Assembly: GCA_002358975.1 (NCBI GenBank)
Contig: DEPX01000133.1
Location: 3,595 to 12,020 of the forward strand
DNA: 8,426 nt
From: Micrococcaceae bacterium UBA3381
GTDB taxonomy: Bacteria > Actinomycetota > Actinomycetes > Actinomycetales > Micrococcaceae
Reading direction: 5' to 3'
A program made the translations under genes and the position numbers. The notes under the pieces were generated by a model, which saw nothing but the letters and a program-made list of their open reading frames with translations, did not search any database and had not been told where the DNA came from. Shown one piece after another: positions 1 to 6,020 of the stretch (its first letter is position 1; each line of letters starts with the position of its first letter).

Positions 1-2
1 TT

Positions 3-596
3 GAAGGCTTCCTACAAATGTTTCTGGCAATCTACATCGCAGGTTCGGTTATCCGTAACCCGCGCAGCCGTCCGCAAATCATACTGGGTGCGCTGCTTGT
101 GGTTTTCATCGACAAACTGCTGTCTGCGGTTGTTGATCTGGGCAAAGTCTGGATCGGGGTTGAAGAAGCAGAATACGTTGAGGGGCTACCCGAATCCATG
201 CTGGTTTTAGAAGGCTTAGGTTTTGGGATCGATATCCTCATGTCGGGGGTACTCTTCGGGATGGTGCCTGCGCTATGGCTGATCCCAGCACTGCATGGCA
301 AGATTGAACCACTGATGGGAATGCGGCCTCGCGTACCTGGCGAACCATTCCCGGGCAGAGCACCAAAATCTGGTTTGTTCATCGGTGCGGTCGTGCTACT
401 GTCCATCGCTTCATTCTTCTTCGCATTCCTTGAAGCCTGGGACGTCAGCGTTGGAACCTTCCAACCAGAATTCCTCGAAGAATACGGCAACGGATTCGTC
501 TGGTTTTCGGTCATCGCCATCGTCATTGTGACAGCTCTGACCATCCTGTTCTTCCGCAAAGCCCAACACAACGCCGATCAGAAAGTCGACAACTAA
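3..596 (+). CDS. Polytopic membrane protein, 5'-truncated; candidate S component of an ECF transporter
   Basis: The reading frame is already open at base 3 and ends at TAA 594-596, so the gene begins upstream of the window; the ATG at 18 lies inside a hydrophobic stretch and is unlikely to be the start. Counting from that ATG, hydrophobic segments lie at about residues 1-12 (end of a helix), 20-41, 65-93, 118-140 and 160-179, with a soluble loop at 42-62 and a proline/arginine-rich, probably cytoplasmic loop at 101-117. The tail is short and polar. I do not recognise the family from sequence. The inference that it is the substrate-binding (S) subunit or another membrane partner of an ECF importer rests on position: its stop codon directly abuts the start of the double-ATPase gene (TAAATG), which is followed by an EcfT-like gene. 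The substrate is unknown. It could instead be an unrelated membrane protein sharing the operon. Confidence 0.7.
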   Translation, partial: EGFLQMFLAIYIAGSVIRNPRSRPQIILGALLVVFIDKLLSAVVDLGKVWIGVEEAEYVEGLPESMLVLEGLGFGIDILMSGVLFGMVPALWLIPALHGKIEPLMGMRPRVPGEPFPGRAPKSGLFIGAVVLLSIASFFFAFLEAWDVSVGTFQPEFLEEYGNGFVWFSVIAIVIVTALTILFFRKAQHNADQKVDN

Positions 597-2333
597 ATGT
601 CCAACGCTCCTGCTATTTCCTTGCGCGATGTTTCCTTCCGTTACCCTGGCGCCACCGAAGATACGCTTCGTAATATCAATCTCACCATCGACACCAGCGA
701 CTTTGTCACCGTGGTTGGCGGCAACGGCTCGGCCAAGACGACTTTGTGCAAAACCTTCAACGGGCTGGTGCCCCACTACTGGAATGGCGAGTTCGCCGGA
801 GTAGCCGAGGTTTGTGGTATTGACACCTTCACTTCAAATGTTGCTGAACTATCATTCCGGGTCGGCTACGTATACCAGGACTTTATGAATCAGCTCGTTC
901 GCCCCACGGTACGTGATGAAATCTCCTTTAGCCCCATCAATTTCGGCATGGCAGACCATCGGCAGCGCACGACCGAAGCAATGGAAATGCTGCGCATCAC
1001 GGAATTATCAGATCGCTTCGTTTGGCAACTTTCAGGCGGCCAAGCCCACCTGACCGCGCTGGCATCAGTACTGGCGATGCGCCCAGACATTATCGTGGTC
1101 GATGAGCCGGTTGCCGAACTTGACCCGGCTCGAGCGTTGGAAATTTATCAACGCTTAGAGATATTGAATCAGCAGCACGGCATCACGGTGGTGACCATCG
1201 AGCACCATGCAGAATTTATCGCCCAATTCGCACGCTCCGTGGTCCTCATGCACCAGGGATGCCCGGTTTGGCATCTGCCGGTTCAAGACGCTGTGAACCG
1301 ATCGCATGAACTAGCTGAACATGGTATCCCTGCCCCACAGGTCGTTCAAGCTGCCCAACGGCTCGGTCACGAATTTGCCCCGCGAACCGTTCGAGAAGCC
1401 GCCACGCTCTTGGGACCTACACCTAGAACTGCTGTGCAAGAGCACGGTAGCGTTGTTTCTCAGACCGGTTCGCAACAGCCTGTGGTGGCACAAACCAAAG
1501 CAGTACACCACGGTTATCGGACGGTAAAATCGAAACTTCAGCCGGTACTGCACGGAGTGGATCTCTCCGTTTATCGTGATGACCGAATTGCGTTGGTTGG
1601 TGGCAACGGGTCAGGAAAAACCACGCTGCTAAAGCTCCTTGCGGGCATTCTGGTGCCACGAGAAGGAGAAGTAGAGATATGCGATATCAACACCCGATCG
1701 CGTTCAGCGGCCCGTCTAGCAGAACACGCCGCCTATTTATGGCAACAGCCCCAACAAATGTTCCTGAAGGAATCGATTCAATCCGATATTGCACTGTATC
1801 CCCATGAACGTAAGATATCCGGGTGGCAACAGCTTGTCGAAGACACCCTCGCCAAGGTGCGGTTGACGTCGTTTGCTGACCGTGACGGTCGAACACTTTC
1901 AGGTGGTCAACAACGCCGGGCAACACTCGCTATCGGTTTGGCTATGCGACCGTCCGTTTTGCTGCTGGATGAGCCTACGGCCTCGCTAGACATTGTCAGT
2001 CGAGATGCGGTGATCCGCATGCTCGATGAGCTGTCTGATGTGATTGCCTGTTCGGTGGTCGCAACCCACGACATGACGTTGGTCTCGGAATGGGCCACCA
2101 GGGTCATTGTCTTGCGCAATGGGACCGTCGCCGCTGACCTGACACCACGGGAACTCTTCGGCCACCCGGACCTGCTTGCTCAGGCACATCTTATGCCACC
2201 GCAAATCACGCAGCTGGGTCAAGCTGTCGGCATGAACCCTATGCCCTTATCAGTCGATGAATTCGTCGCTCGGTTCCGCCGAGACGACACAGCTATTTTG
2301 GCCAGTTCCACAACGCTGGGAGCTGAGTCTTGA
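597..2333 (+). CDS. Energy-coupling factor transporter ATPase with two fused ABC domains (EcfA1-EcfA2 / YkoD type)
   Basis: Probable ATP-hydrolysing engine of an ECF-type vitamin or metal importer, at the inner face of the membrane. The 578 residues contain two complete ABC domains, so one chain supplies what EcfA and EcfA' supply as two proteins. Domain 1: Walker A GGNGSAKTT at residues 41-49, signature LSGGQ 145-149, Walker B IIVVDEP 165-171, H-loop His203. Domain 2: Walker A GGNGSGKTT 335-343, LSGGQ 434-438, Walker B LLLDEP 455-460, His491. Residues about 235-300 form a linker. The oddity is Ala46 in Walker A of domain 1, where glycine precedes the catalytic lysine in nearly all ABC proteins; all other motifs are intact. 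The ATG follows the previous stop without a gap and has only a weak Shine-Dalgarno, suggesting translational coupling. The C-terminus overlaps the EcfT-like gene by one base. Family is well supported; the imported substrate is not deducible. Confidence 0.93.
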   Translation: MSNAPAISLRDVSFRYPGATEDTLRNINLTIDTSDFVTVVGGNGSAKTTLCKTFNGLVPHYWNGEFAGVAEVCGIDTFTSNVAELSFRVGYVYQDFMNQLVRPTVRDEISFSPINFGMADHRQRTTEAMEMLRITELSDRFVWQLSGGQAHLTALASVLAMRPDIIVVDEPVAELDPARALEIYQRLEILNQQHGITVVTIEHHAEFIAQFARSVVLMHQGCPVWHLPVQDAVNRSHELAEHGIPAPQVVQAAQRLGHEFAPRTVREAATLLGPTPRTAVQEHGSVVSQTGSQQPVVAQTKAVHHGYRTVKSKLQPVLHGVDLSVYRDDRIALVGGNGSGKTTLLKLLAGILVPREGEVEICDINTRSRSAARLAEHAAYLWQQPQQMFLKESIQSDIALYPHERKISGWQQLVEDTLAKVRLTSFADRDGRTLSGGQQRRATLAIGLAMRPSVLLLDEPTASLDIVSRDAVIRMLDELSDVIACSVVATHDMTLVSEWATRVIVLRNGTVAADLTPRELFGHPDLLAQAHLMPPQITQLGQAVGMNPMPLSVDEFVARFRRDDTAILASSTTLGAES

Positions 2334-3172
2334 TGACACGAAAACAGCACGATGTTCTGAGCATCGAATGGATCAAACTTGAGCTCATTCGAACCGCATA
2401 TGCCACTCGCGGCGGTCTGTTTTCCATGATGGATCCTCGCGCGGTGCTCGTATGGTATCTTATCTTAGCTATCGCTCCCTGGTTCACCCACAACCTCACC
2501 GTCCTGAGTGTTTTCTTTATCTTCGGAGTAATATCAGTAGCCCTTGCCAAAGTTGGCCCCCTGATTCTCGGGCTCTTTGTCTTTGGGCTGCTGACTGAAA
2601 CGGTCTATATATTTATCGCAGCCTTATTTTTTGGCGGAGACTTATCCACGATTACGGCACTGACTGAGCTGACTCTGAAACTGGGTGCAATCTCGATGGC
2701 CTCCATGGCAGCATTCGTATCATTGGATCCGGAAAAACTTTCAGACGGTCTACTAGCGCTGCGAGCACCGGCACTCTTAGCGTTTGCAGTCAGTTACGGT
2801 TATCGGATGCTACCAATTCTGGTAGGAGAATTTAACACGGTCTTTGACAACTATCGACTGCGATCTGCCCCGCCCGAAAAGCCCGGTTTCCTTGGATACC
2901 GCACTGTTATGCACTGGGCGACTATGACGATTCGGTCCTTTTACCCAATCTTTTTGAATACGGCCCAGTCAGTTCGAACAACGGTGGAAGCTTTAGAAAC
3001 CCGCGGCTTTACCTATGCGACGGTGGACAATCGAGGTCGAGATATCCGATTGGCCTATCTCAAAATTCGCAGCTTGGACATCGCCGTTTTGGCAGTCACC
3101 CTGGTAGGTGTCGTGACGGCGTTCATAGTTGGTGATAGCTGGCCGGTCTATCGGGGTAGCTTGAGCTTATAA
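2333..3172 (+). CDS. Energy-coupling factor transporter transmembrane protein (EcfT/CbiQ family)
   Basis: Membrane coupling subunit that would link the two ATPase domains to the S component. The protein has 279 residues, near the usual EcfT length of about 250-280. Hydrophobic helices occupy about residues 38-110, with more around 115-135 and 140-162, and a final helix at about 248-268. Between them lies the amphipathic region expected for the coupling helices. It carries TRG at 223-225 in the context EALETRGF, which corresponds to the family's second Ala-Arg-Gly motif with Thr for Ala. The first motif position seems to read LRS (176-178) instead of ARG. I chose ATG 2333 because it overlaps the preceding TGA (TGATG) and has GGGAG at 2318-2322; a TTG one codon upstream is also in frame. 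The gene ends the ECF cluster, and no convincing terminator follows. Placement beside the fused ATPase supports the call. Confidence 0.87.
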   Translation: MTRKQHDVLSIEWIKLELIRTAYATRGGLFSMMDPRAVLVWYLILAIAPWFTHNLTVLSVFFIFGVISVALAKVGPLILGLFVFGLLTETVYIFIAALFFGGDLSTITALTELTLKLGAISMASMAAFVSLDPEKLSDGLLALRAPALLAFAVSYGYRMLPILVGEFNTVFDNYRLRSAPPEKPGFLGYRTVMHWATMTIRSFYPIFLNTAQSVRTTVEALETRGFTYATVDNRGRDIRLAYLKIRSLDIAVLAVTLVGVVTAFIVGDSWPVYRGSLSL

Positions 3173-3272
3173 CCGGCCTTTTGGCTGCGTTACAGGGTGT
3201 TACTTTCGAACCGACCGCAGTAGACGGAGCGCACTAGAAAAACGCAACGCGAAGAAGTCATCAAGTTTATAA

Positions 3273-3461
3273 ACAGAATCTAGCCTTCCAAGACCTCATC
3301 CCTCACGTCGTTGTCGGCAACTGTTAGAAGACCCTGCCCAAGACAATCTGCCAATAGCTGCTATGACAACACAGTGGGGCTTTGCCGACTCAGCACACTT
3401 TGCCCGCTCTTTTCGCCAAGCCTACGGGACATCACCGTCTCAATGGCGAGCCGCTCGTTAG
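3273..3461 (+). pseudogene. Remnant of an AraC-family transcriptional regulator (C-terminal HTH end)
   Basis: A frame open from 3273 (in-frame stop TAA at 3270-3272) to TAG 3459-3461 has no good start at its 5' end. From about 3306 it reads like the second half of an AraC/XylS DNA-binding domain: RRCRQLLEDP, then LPIAAMTTQWGFADSAHFAR, then SFRQAYGTSPSQWR. The WGF-D-S-HF-R-F-YG-SP pattern is the hallmark of the second helix-turn-helix and C-terminal helix of that family. The first helix-turn-helix and the N-terminal sensing domain are absent. Sequence upstream of 3306 does not continue the similarity in this frame; another frame (3286-3297) reads FQDL, which could be a displaced piece. An ATG at 3363 would encode only 32 residues and has no ribosome site. 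I read this as a decayed gene, not a functional small protein. The target regulon is unknown. Confidence 0.72.
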
Positions 3462-3580
3462 GCTCCTAAGGCTCTGATCACCCAGCAAGTGGTATAGCTT
3501 AACTGGACGCTCTAAACCTAGCCTGCAAGTTAGTGTTTTACTATTCAAGTGCTTACTGAAAGGACACCTAAGGGCGGCAG
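3462..3580 (+). other. Leader region of the acidic membrane-protein gene
   Basis: This non-coding stretch separates the AraC remnant from the ATG at 3581. The Shine-Dalgarno is AAGGG at 3570-3574, six bases before the start, which fixes the ATG. A TACTAT hexamer at 3539-3544 fits the actinobacterial TANNNT form of a -10 box, but no good -35 lies 16-18 bases upstream, so a promoter here is only possible. I saw no riboswitch-like or tRNA-like structure. The rest of the gap upstream (3173-3272) holds only a weak hairpin at 3174-3187 and nothing else I can name. Confidence 0.35.
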
Positions 3581-4480
3581 ATGACTAGTCCAGATCCAAA
3601 CTCTTCATTCACACCACCTCAGCCTCCTCCACCCCCACCTCCAACAGATAACCAGGGTGGCTCGTTTTATCCCAACCAGCCAGAGAACTGGTACTACCCT
3701 GCTCCACCCGGCGGGCCACAAAACCAAGAGCGTAATATTGTTGGAATCATCGCCTTAGCCGTAGCCGTTCTCGGTTTCATCGCGGCGTGTATCCCCCTGC
3801 TATTTGTCGTCGGATGGATTCTTCTTGCGGCAGCGATAGTGCTTTCCATTATTGGTCTGGCGCTGTCAGGGAAAACAAAAGGAACATCGATTGCAGCGTT
3901 GATCACCGCAATTATCGGTTGCATCGTTGGTCTCATTGTTTTTTCGGTTGTTGCGCTAGATGCTTTTGCCGAACTTTTCCGCAAAGACGGCACCACTCCC
4001 CCTTCGGAACGAAGCAGCCAACCGGTTGAACCCAATGAAACCAATTCCGGAGAAGGCACGTCTATAGAAAGTCCAGCCCCAATAGGTACGACATTCAACT
4101 CCGAAGAATGGGATGTCACGGTCGTAAACTTCGATCCAGACATGACCGACGAGGTCGTGGCTGAAGACATTGTTGGTGAGGAACCAGAGAACGGCTATGC
4201 ATACGGTGTAGCTGAGCTTGAATTAACCTACACTGGCGATGACTGGGAAGACCCCTGGTTTGACATTGAAGTTGCTTATGTCACCGAGGAAGACGACGTT
4301 ATTAATTACTCTGAATCGCTCGTCGATGCACCCGACGATGATATTTTCGACGTCGGACGCATGGACAAAGGTGATACCGAAACCGCTAACTTCGCCATTG
4401 AAATCCCTGAAGATGACGATGGGGTCTTACAGATTACTCCCGGCTGGGACGAGGATGACGTATTTGTACAAATAGATTAG
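3581..4480 (+). CDS. Membrane protein with proline-rich N-terminus, DUF4190-like hydrophobic block and acidic DUF4352-like outer domain
   Basis: The protein has 299 residues in three parts. Residues 1-50 are disordered and rich in Pro, Gln, Gly and Tyr, with a run of seven prolines at 15-21. Residues about 52-126 hold hydrophobic segments at roughly 52-70, 71-95 and 102-126, with glycine- and alanine-rich helices like the DUF4190 proteins of Actinobacteria. After a Ser/Pro/Glu linker (135-168), residues 169-299 look like a beta-rich domain resembling DUF4352 / telokin-like domains, with features such as TFNSEEWDVTV near its start. By my count residues 171-299 hold 43 Asp/Glu and only one Arg and one Lys. 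With the N-terminus inside and three crossings, the C-terminal domain would face outward. A ribosome site AAGGG precedes the ATG by six bases. It is monocistronic and followed by a strong hairpin. The biological role is unknown; family names are by pattern recognition only. Confidence 0.85.
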   Translation: MTSPDPNSSFTPPQPPPPPPPTDNQGGSFYPNQPENWYYPAPPGGPQNQERNIVGIIALAVAVLGFIAACIPLLFVVGWILLAAAIVLSIIGLALSGKTKGTSIAALITAIIGCIVGLIVFSVVALDAFAELFRKDGTTPPSERSSQPVEPNETNSGEGTSIESPAPIGTTFNSEEWDVTVVNFDPDMTDEVVAEDIVGEEPENGYAYGVAELELTYTGDDWEDPWFDIEVAYVTEEDDVINYSESLVDAPDDDIFDVGRMDKGDTETANFAIEIPEDDDGVLQITPGWDEDDVFVQID

Positions 4481-4500
4481 TTCAGATCGTTTAAAGATTC

Positions 4501-4540
4501 AGGGCACGTCCGCATGCGCCAGCAGGGGACGTGCCCTTTA
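4501..4540 (+). terminator. Rho-independent-type terminator between convergent genes
   Basis: A perfect 11-base inverted repeat pairs AGGGCACGTCC (4501-4511) with GGACGTGCCCT (4527-4537) around a 15-base loop. It is followed on the + strand by a short T-rich stretch (TTTATTA). It lies 21 bases after the stop of the acidic membrane-protein gene. Read from the - strand it is followed by a less T-rich sequence, so it serves mainly the + strand gene but may also stop transcripts of the convergent HdeD-like gene. Confidence 0.8.
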
Positions 4541-4572
4541 TTAGTAGGCTCGATTTGGAATCGCTTCGCTCG

Positions 4573-5127
4573 TTAGCCCCGATGGAAGGTAAACGCCCGA
4601 ACGATGTTGATGATACCTTGAATGACCAAGGTAATACCGAGCAGCCAGAATAAGATCAATGCGGCGTATAATGGCGACAGCAACAAAACAATTCCAGCCA
4701 AAATACTCAAGATTCCAAAGAGTATTGGCCACACCTTAGAACGTGCAAGCTTTAGGGTACTAAAGGCAGCGATACCTTCAAAGATCCACGTAATACCAAC
4801 CAGTATGCCGATAAATAGTCCCAAGGTTGCCGCAGCCATACCCAGACTGGAAAACATGATGATGCCGGCGATGACTAACAGGATTCCCAGAGCTATGTGG
4901 CCTACTCTGACCCAGCCGCCTGCATACTTGGAAAAAATTCCCGAGGCTGCATAAATTATCCCACTAATAAGAATATACACACCAAAAACCGCGGCAACGG
5001 CCATGGCCGATTTATCTGGCCAGATGATAATGACCAGTCCCGCTATGAGCGCGATGACACCGCTAGTGCCTAATGCAATGCGGATAGCGTTGGCGGCCCG
5101 TGTGGCAAAATTTTGCTGTAACGACAT
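4573..5127 (-). CDS. HdeD/DUF308 family membrane protein
   Basis: The 184-residue protein is almost wholly hydrophobic, with six predicted helices at about residues 20-36, 42-62, 73-92, 98-120, 134-150 and 154-176, short polar loops and a basic C-terminus (FHRG). The pattern of helix pairs with WP, GI-Y-A-G and W--EGI--F motifs fits the duplicated DUF308 unit of HdeD proteins, which are about 190 residues long. HdeD is linked to acid resistance in Escherichia coli, but most homologues, including actinobacterial ones, have no proven role. I chose ATG at 5127 over an in-frame TTG at 5199: the 24 extra residues are polar and unlike the family. AAGGG sits about 11 bases before the ATG, slightly far. 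The gene is transcribed toward the terminator at 4501-4540. It lies 117 bases downstream of another membrane-protein gene on the same strand and has a possible promoter of its own. Confidence 0.85.
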   Translation of the reverse strand: MSLQQNFATRAANAIRIALGTSGVIALIAGLVIIIWPDKSAMAVAAVFGVYILISGIIYAASGIFSKYAGGWVRVGHIALGILLVIAGIIMFSSLGMAAATLGLFIGILVGITWIFEGIAAFSTLKLARSKVWPILFGILSILAGIVLLLSPLYAALILFWLLGITLVIQGIINIVRAFTFHRG

Positions 5128-5176
5128 AGGCGATTTTTCCCTTTTCCCATTACGAAAATACTGATGTACCAATGTG

Positions 5177-5206
5177 TTGATACCAAGTATTTTACGCAAT
5201 TGTTAA
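5177..5206 (-). promoter_or_regulatory. Possible sigma-70-type promoter for the HdeD-like gene
   Basis: On the - strand TTAACA (-35, 5206-5201) and TATCAA (-10, 5182-5177) are separated by 18 bases. TTAACA matches five of six consensus bases and TATCAA four of six. Transcription would begin near 5170, leaving a leader of about 43 bases with the ribosome site. The region is A+T-rich, so chance matches are likely. Confidence 0.35.
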
Positions 5207-5244
5207 CAGACCACTGCAAACTACTACATCGAAAGACATCCTTG

Positions 5245-5937
5245 CTACGGTGTGGTCCTGGAAACGACGTCTTCGCCCATAACGATTTCTACTTCACGTT
5301 CTTCTTCGGTTAGCACATTCAGATAACCGGAATCGACTCTGAGCGTATATCCTTCGATGGTTCCAGAAGTCGTTTCAATGTGTTCTAAGGGCATCCACGG
5401 ATCGGTGACTACGGTGGCAAGCAACAGCCCGCCAATGCCAGCAAGGACCGCTGTTCTTCGTAGGATCCAGCTAATAAAGGCGTAACCGTATCCGCGTTGC
5501 CACAGTAATCTTCCGGCTATGACTAGTAACCCGATGATGCACGATCCTGCAACAAGCCACCAATACCCATAGGTCAACACCAGGGCAATTGCGCACGTAA
5601 AGATCGCCACCAGCAGCAGGATTCCGCCTGCTAAATCAAGCTGTGACCTACCGGCACCGACAGGCAAGATCATCCGAACAACGGTCAGAGGCAACAACAG
5701 CATGATAATGAAACCCGTGTACATCGGTTCGGCAAATAGTGTGCCAAACACGATCGAAATGGCATCATTGAAGTTTATGATGTCGCCTATTTGGAACACT
5801 GTTTTCCAATTCCAGTGCGATACAGCCATAAGCCGTAACAGCAGAAAGAGAACCGCCACAGCCGACCAACTAACGAATGGGTGTTTCATGCTCGTTTCAA
5901 GTGGAACCTCGGTTGGGTGTTCATCGGATGTTTCCAT
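5245..5937 (-). CDS. Unrecognised polytopic membrane protein with extracytoplasmic C-terminal tail
   Basis: The 230-residue protein (from ATG 5937) has a polar N-terminus of about 20 residues, hydrophobic segments at about 22-40, 60-92 (one or two crossings), 101-122, 124-144 and 162-178, and a C-terminal tail of about 50 residues. The basic loop at 143-161 (GRLLWQRGY, WILRR) should be cytoplasmic, placing the tail outside the cell. The tail is acidic and looks beta-rich, with alternating stretches such as GTIEGYTLRVDSGYLNV. I do not recognise the family. An in-frame TTG at 5958 would add seven residues. No good Shine-Dalgarno precedes either start, but TACACT, a fair -10 box, ends six bases before the ATG, so translation may be leaderless. 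The gene is divergent from the osmolyte-transporter operon, with about 80 bases between starts, and may form a unit with the HdeD-like gene downstream. Function unknown. Confidence 0.75.
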   Translation of the reverse strand: METSDEHPTEVPLETSMKHPFVSWSAVAVLFLLLRLMAVSHWNWKTVFQIGDIINFNDAISIVFGTLFAEPMYTGFIIMLLLPLTVVRMILPVGAGRSQLDLAGGILLLVAIFTCAIALVLTYGYWWLVAGSCIIGLLVIAGRLLWQRGYGYAFISWILRRTAVLAGIGGLLLATVVTDPWMPLEHIETTSGTIEGYTLRVDSGYLNVLTEEEREVEIVMGEDVVSRTTP

Positions 5938-5943
5938 AGCCAG

Positions 5944-5949
5944 AGTGTA
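5944..5949 (-). promoter_or_regulatory. Possible -10 box giving a leaderless transcript
   Basis: TACACT on the - strand (5949-5944) fits the actinobacterial TANNNT -10 consensus. Six bases separate it from the ATG at 5937, so transcription would begin at or next to the A of the start codon. No ribosome site is visible. The -35 region (CGAGCC at a 17-base spacing) is not close to consensus, which keeps confidence low. Confidence 0.3.
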
Positions 5950-6006
5950 CCCAGCCAAACACGATAGGCTCGATAACAGTTTAATTTTTGACCACGGTGG
6001 GTCTGC

Positions 6007-6013
6007 GGAGGAA
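6007..6013 (+). promoter_or_regulatory. Strong Shine-Dalgarno that fixes the ATPase start
   Basis: CGGAGGA lies seven bases before ATG 6021 and matches the anti-Shine-Dalgarno core. It is the best ribosome site in the window and rules in favour of this ATG over the upstream in-frame TTG at 5988. Confidence 0.8.
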
Positions 6014-6020
6014 CTACCAC

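Noticed and set aside
32..571. Long open frame on the - strand opposite the first membrane gene
   Set aside because: Its translation is low-complexity Ser/Thr/Pro with no recognisable domain, and it lies fully within a hydrophobic, well-formed + strand frame.
3174..3187. Small hairpin CGGCC-TTTT-GGCTG just after the EcfT-like gene as a terminator
   Set aside because: The stem has only five pairs including one G-T, and no T-tract follows.
3363..3461. Independent 32-residue small protein starting at ATG 3363
   Set aside because: It has no ribosome site, and its sequence is plainly the end of an AraC HTH domain continuing from upstream codons.
3173..3580. Riboswitch upstream of the acidic membrane-protein gene or serving the ECF cluster
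   Set aside because: I saw no conserved aptamer pattern or paired terminator, and the region is downstream of the ECF genes and mostly occupied by the AraC remnant.
5128..5199. N-terminal extension of the HdeD-like protein from TTG 5199
   Set aside because: The extra 24 residues are polar and unlike the family, the start codon is rare, and the likely promoter lies within the extension.
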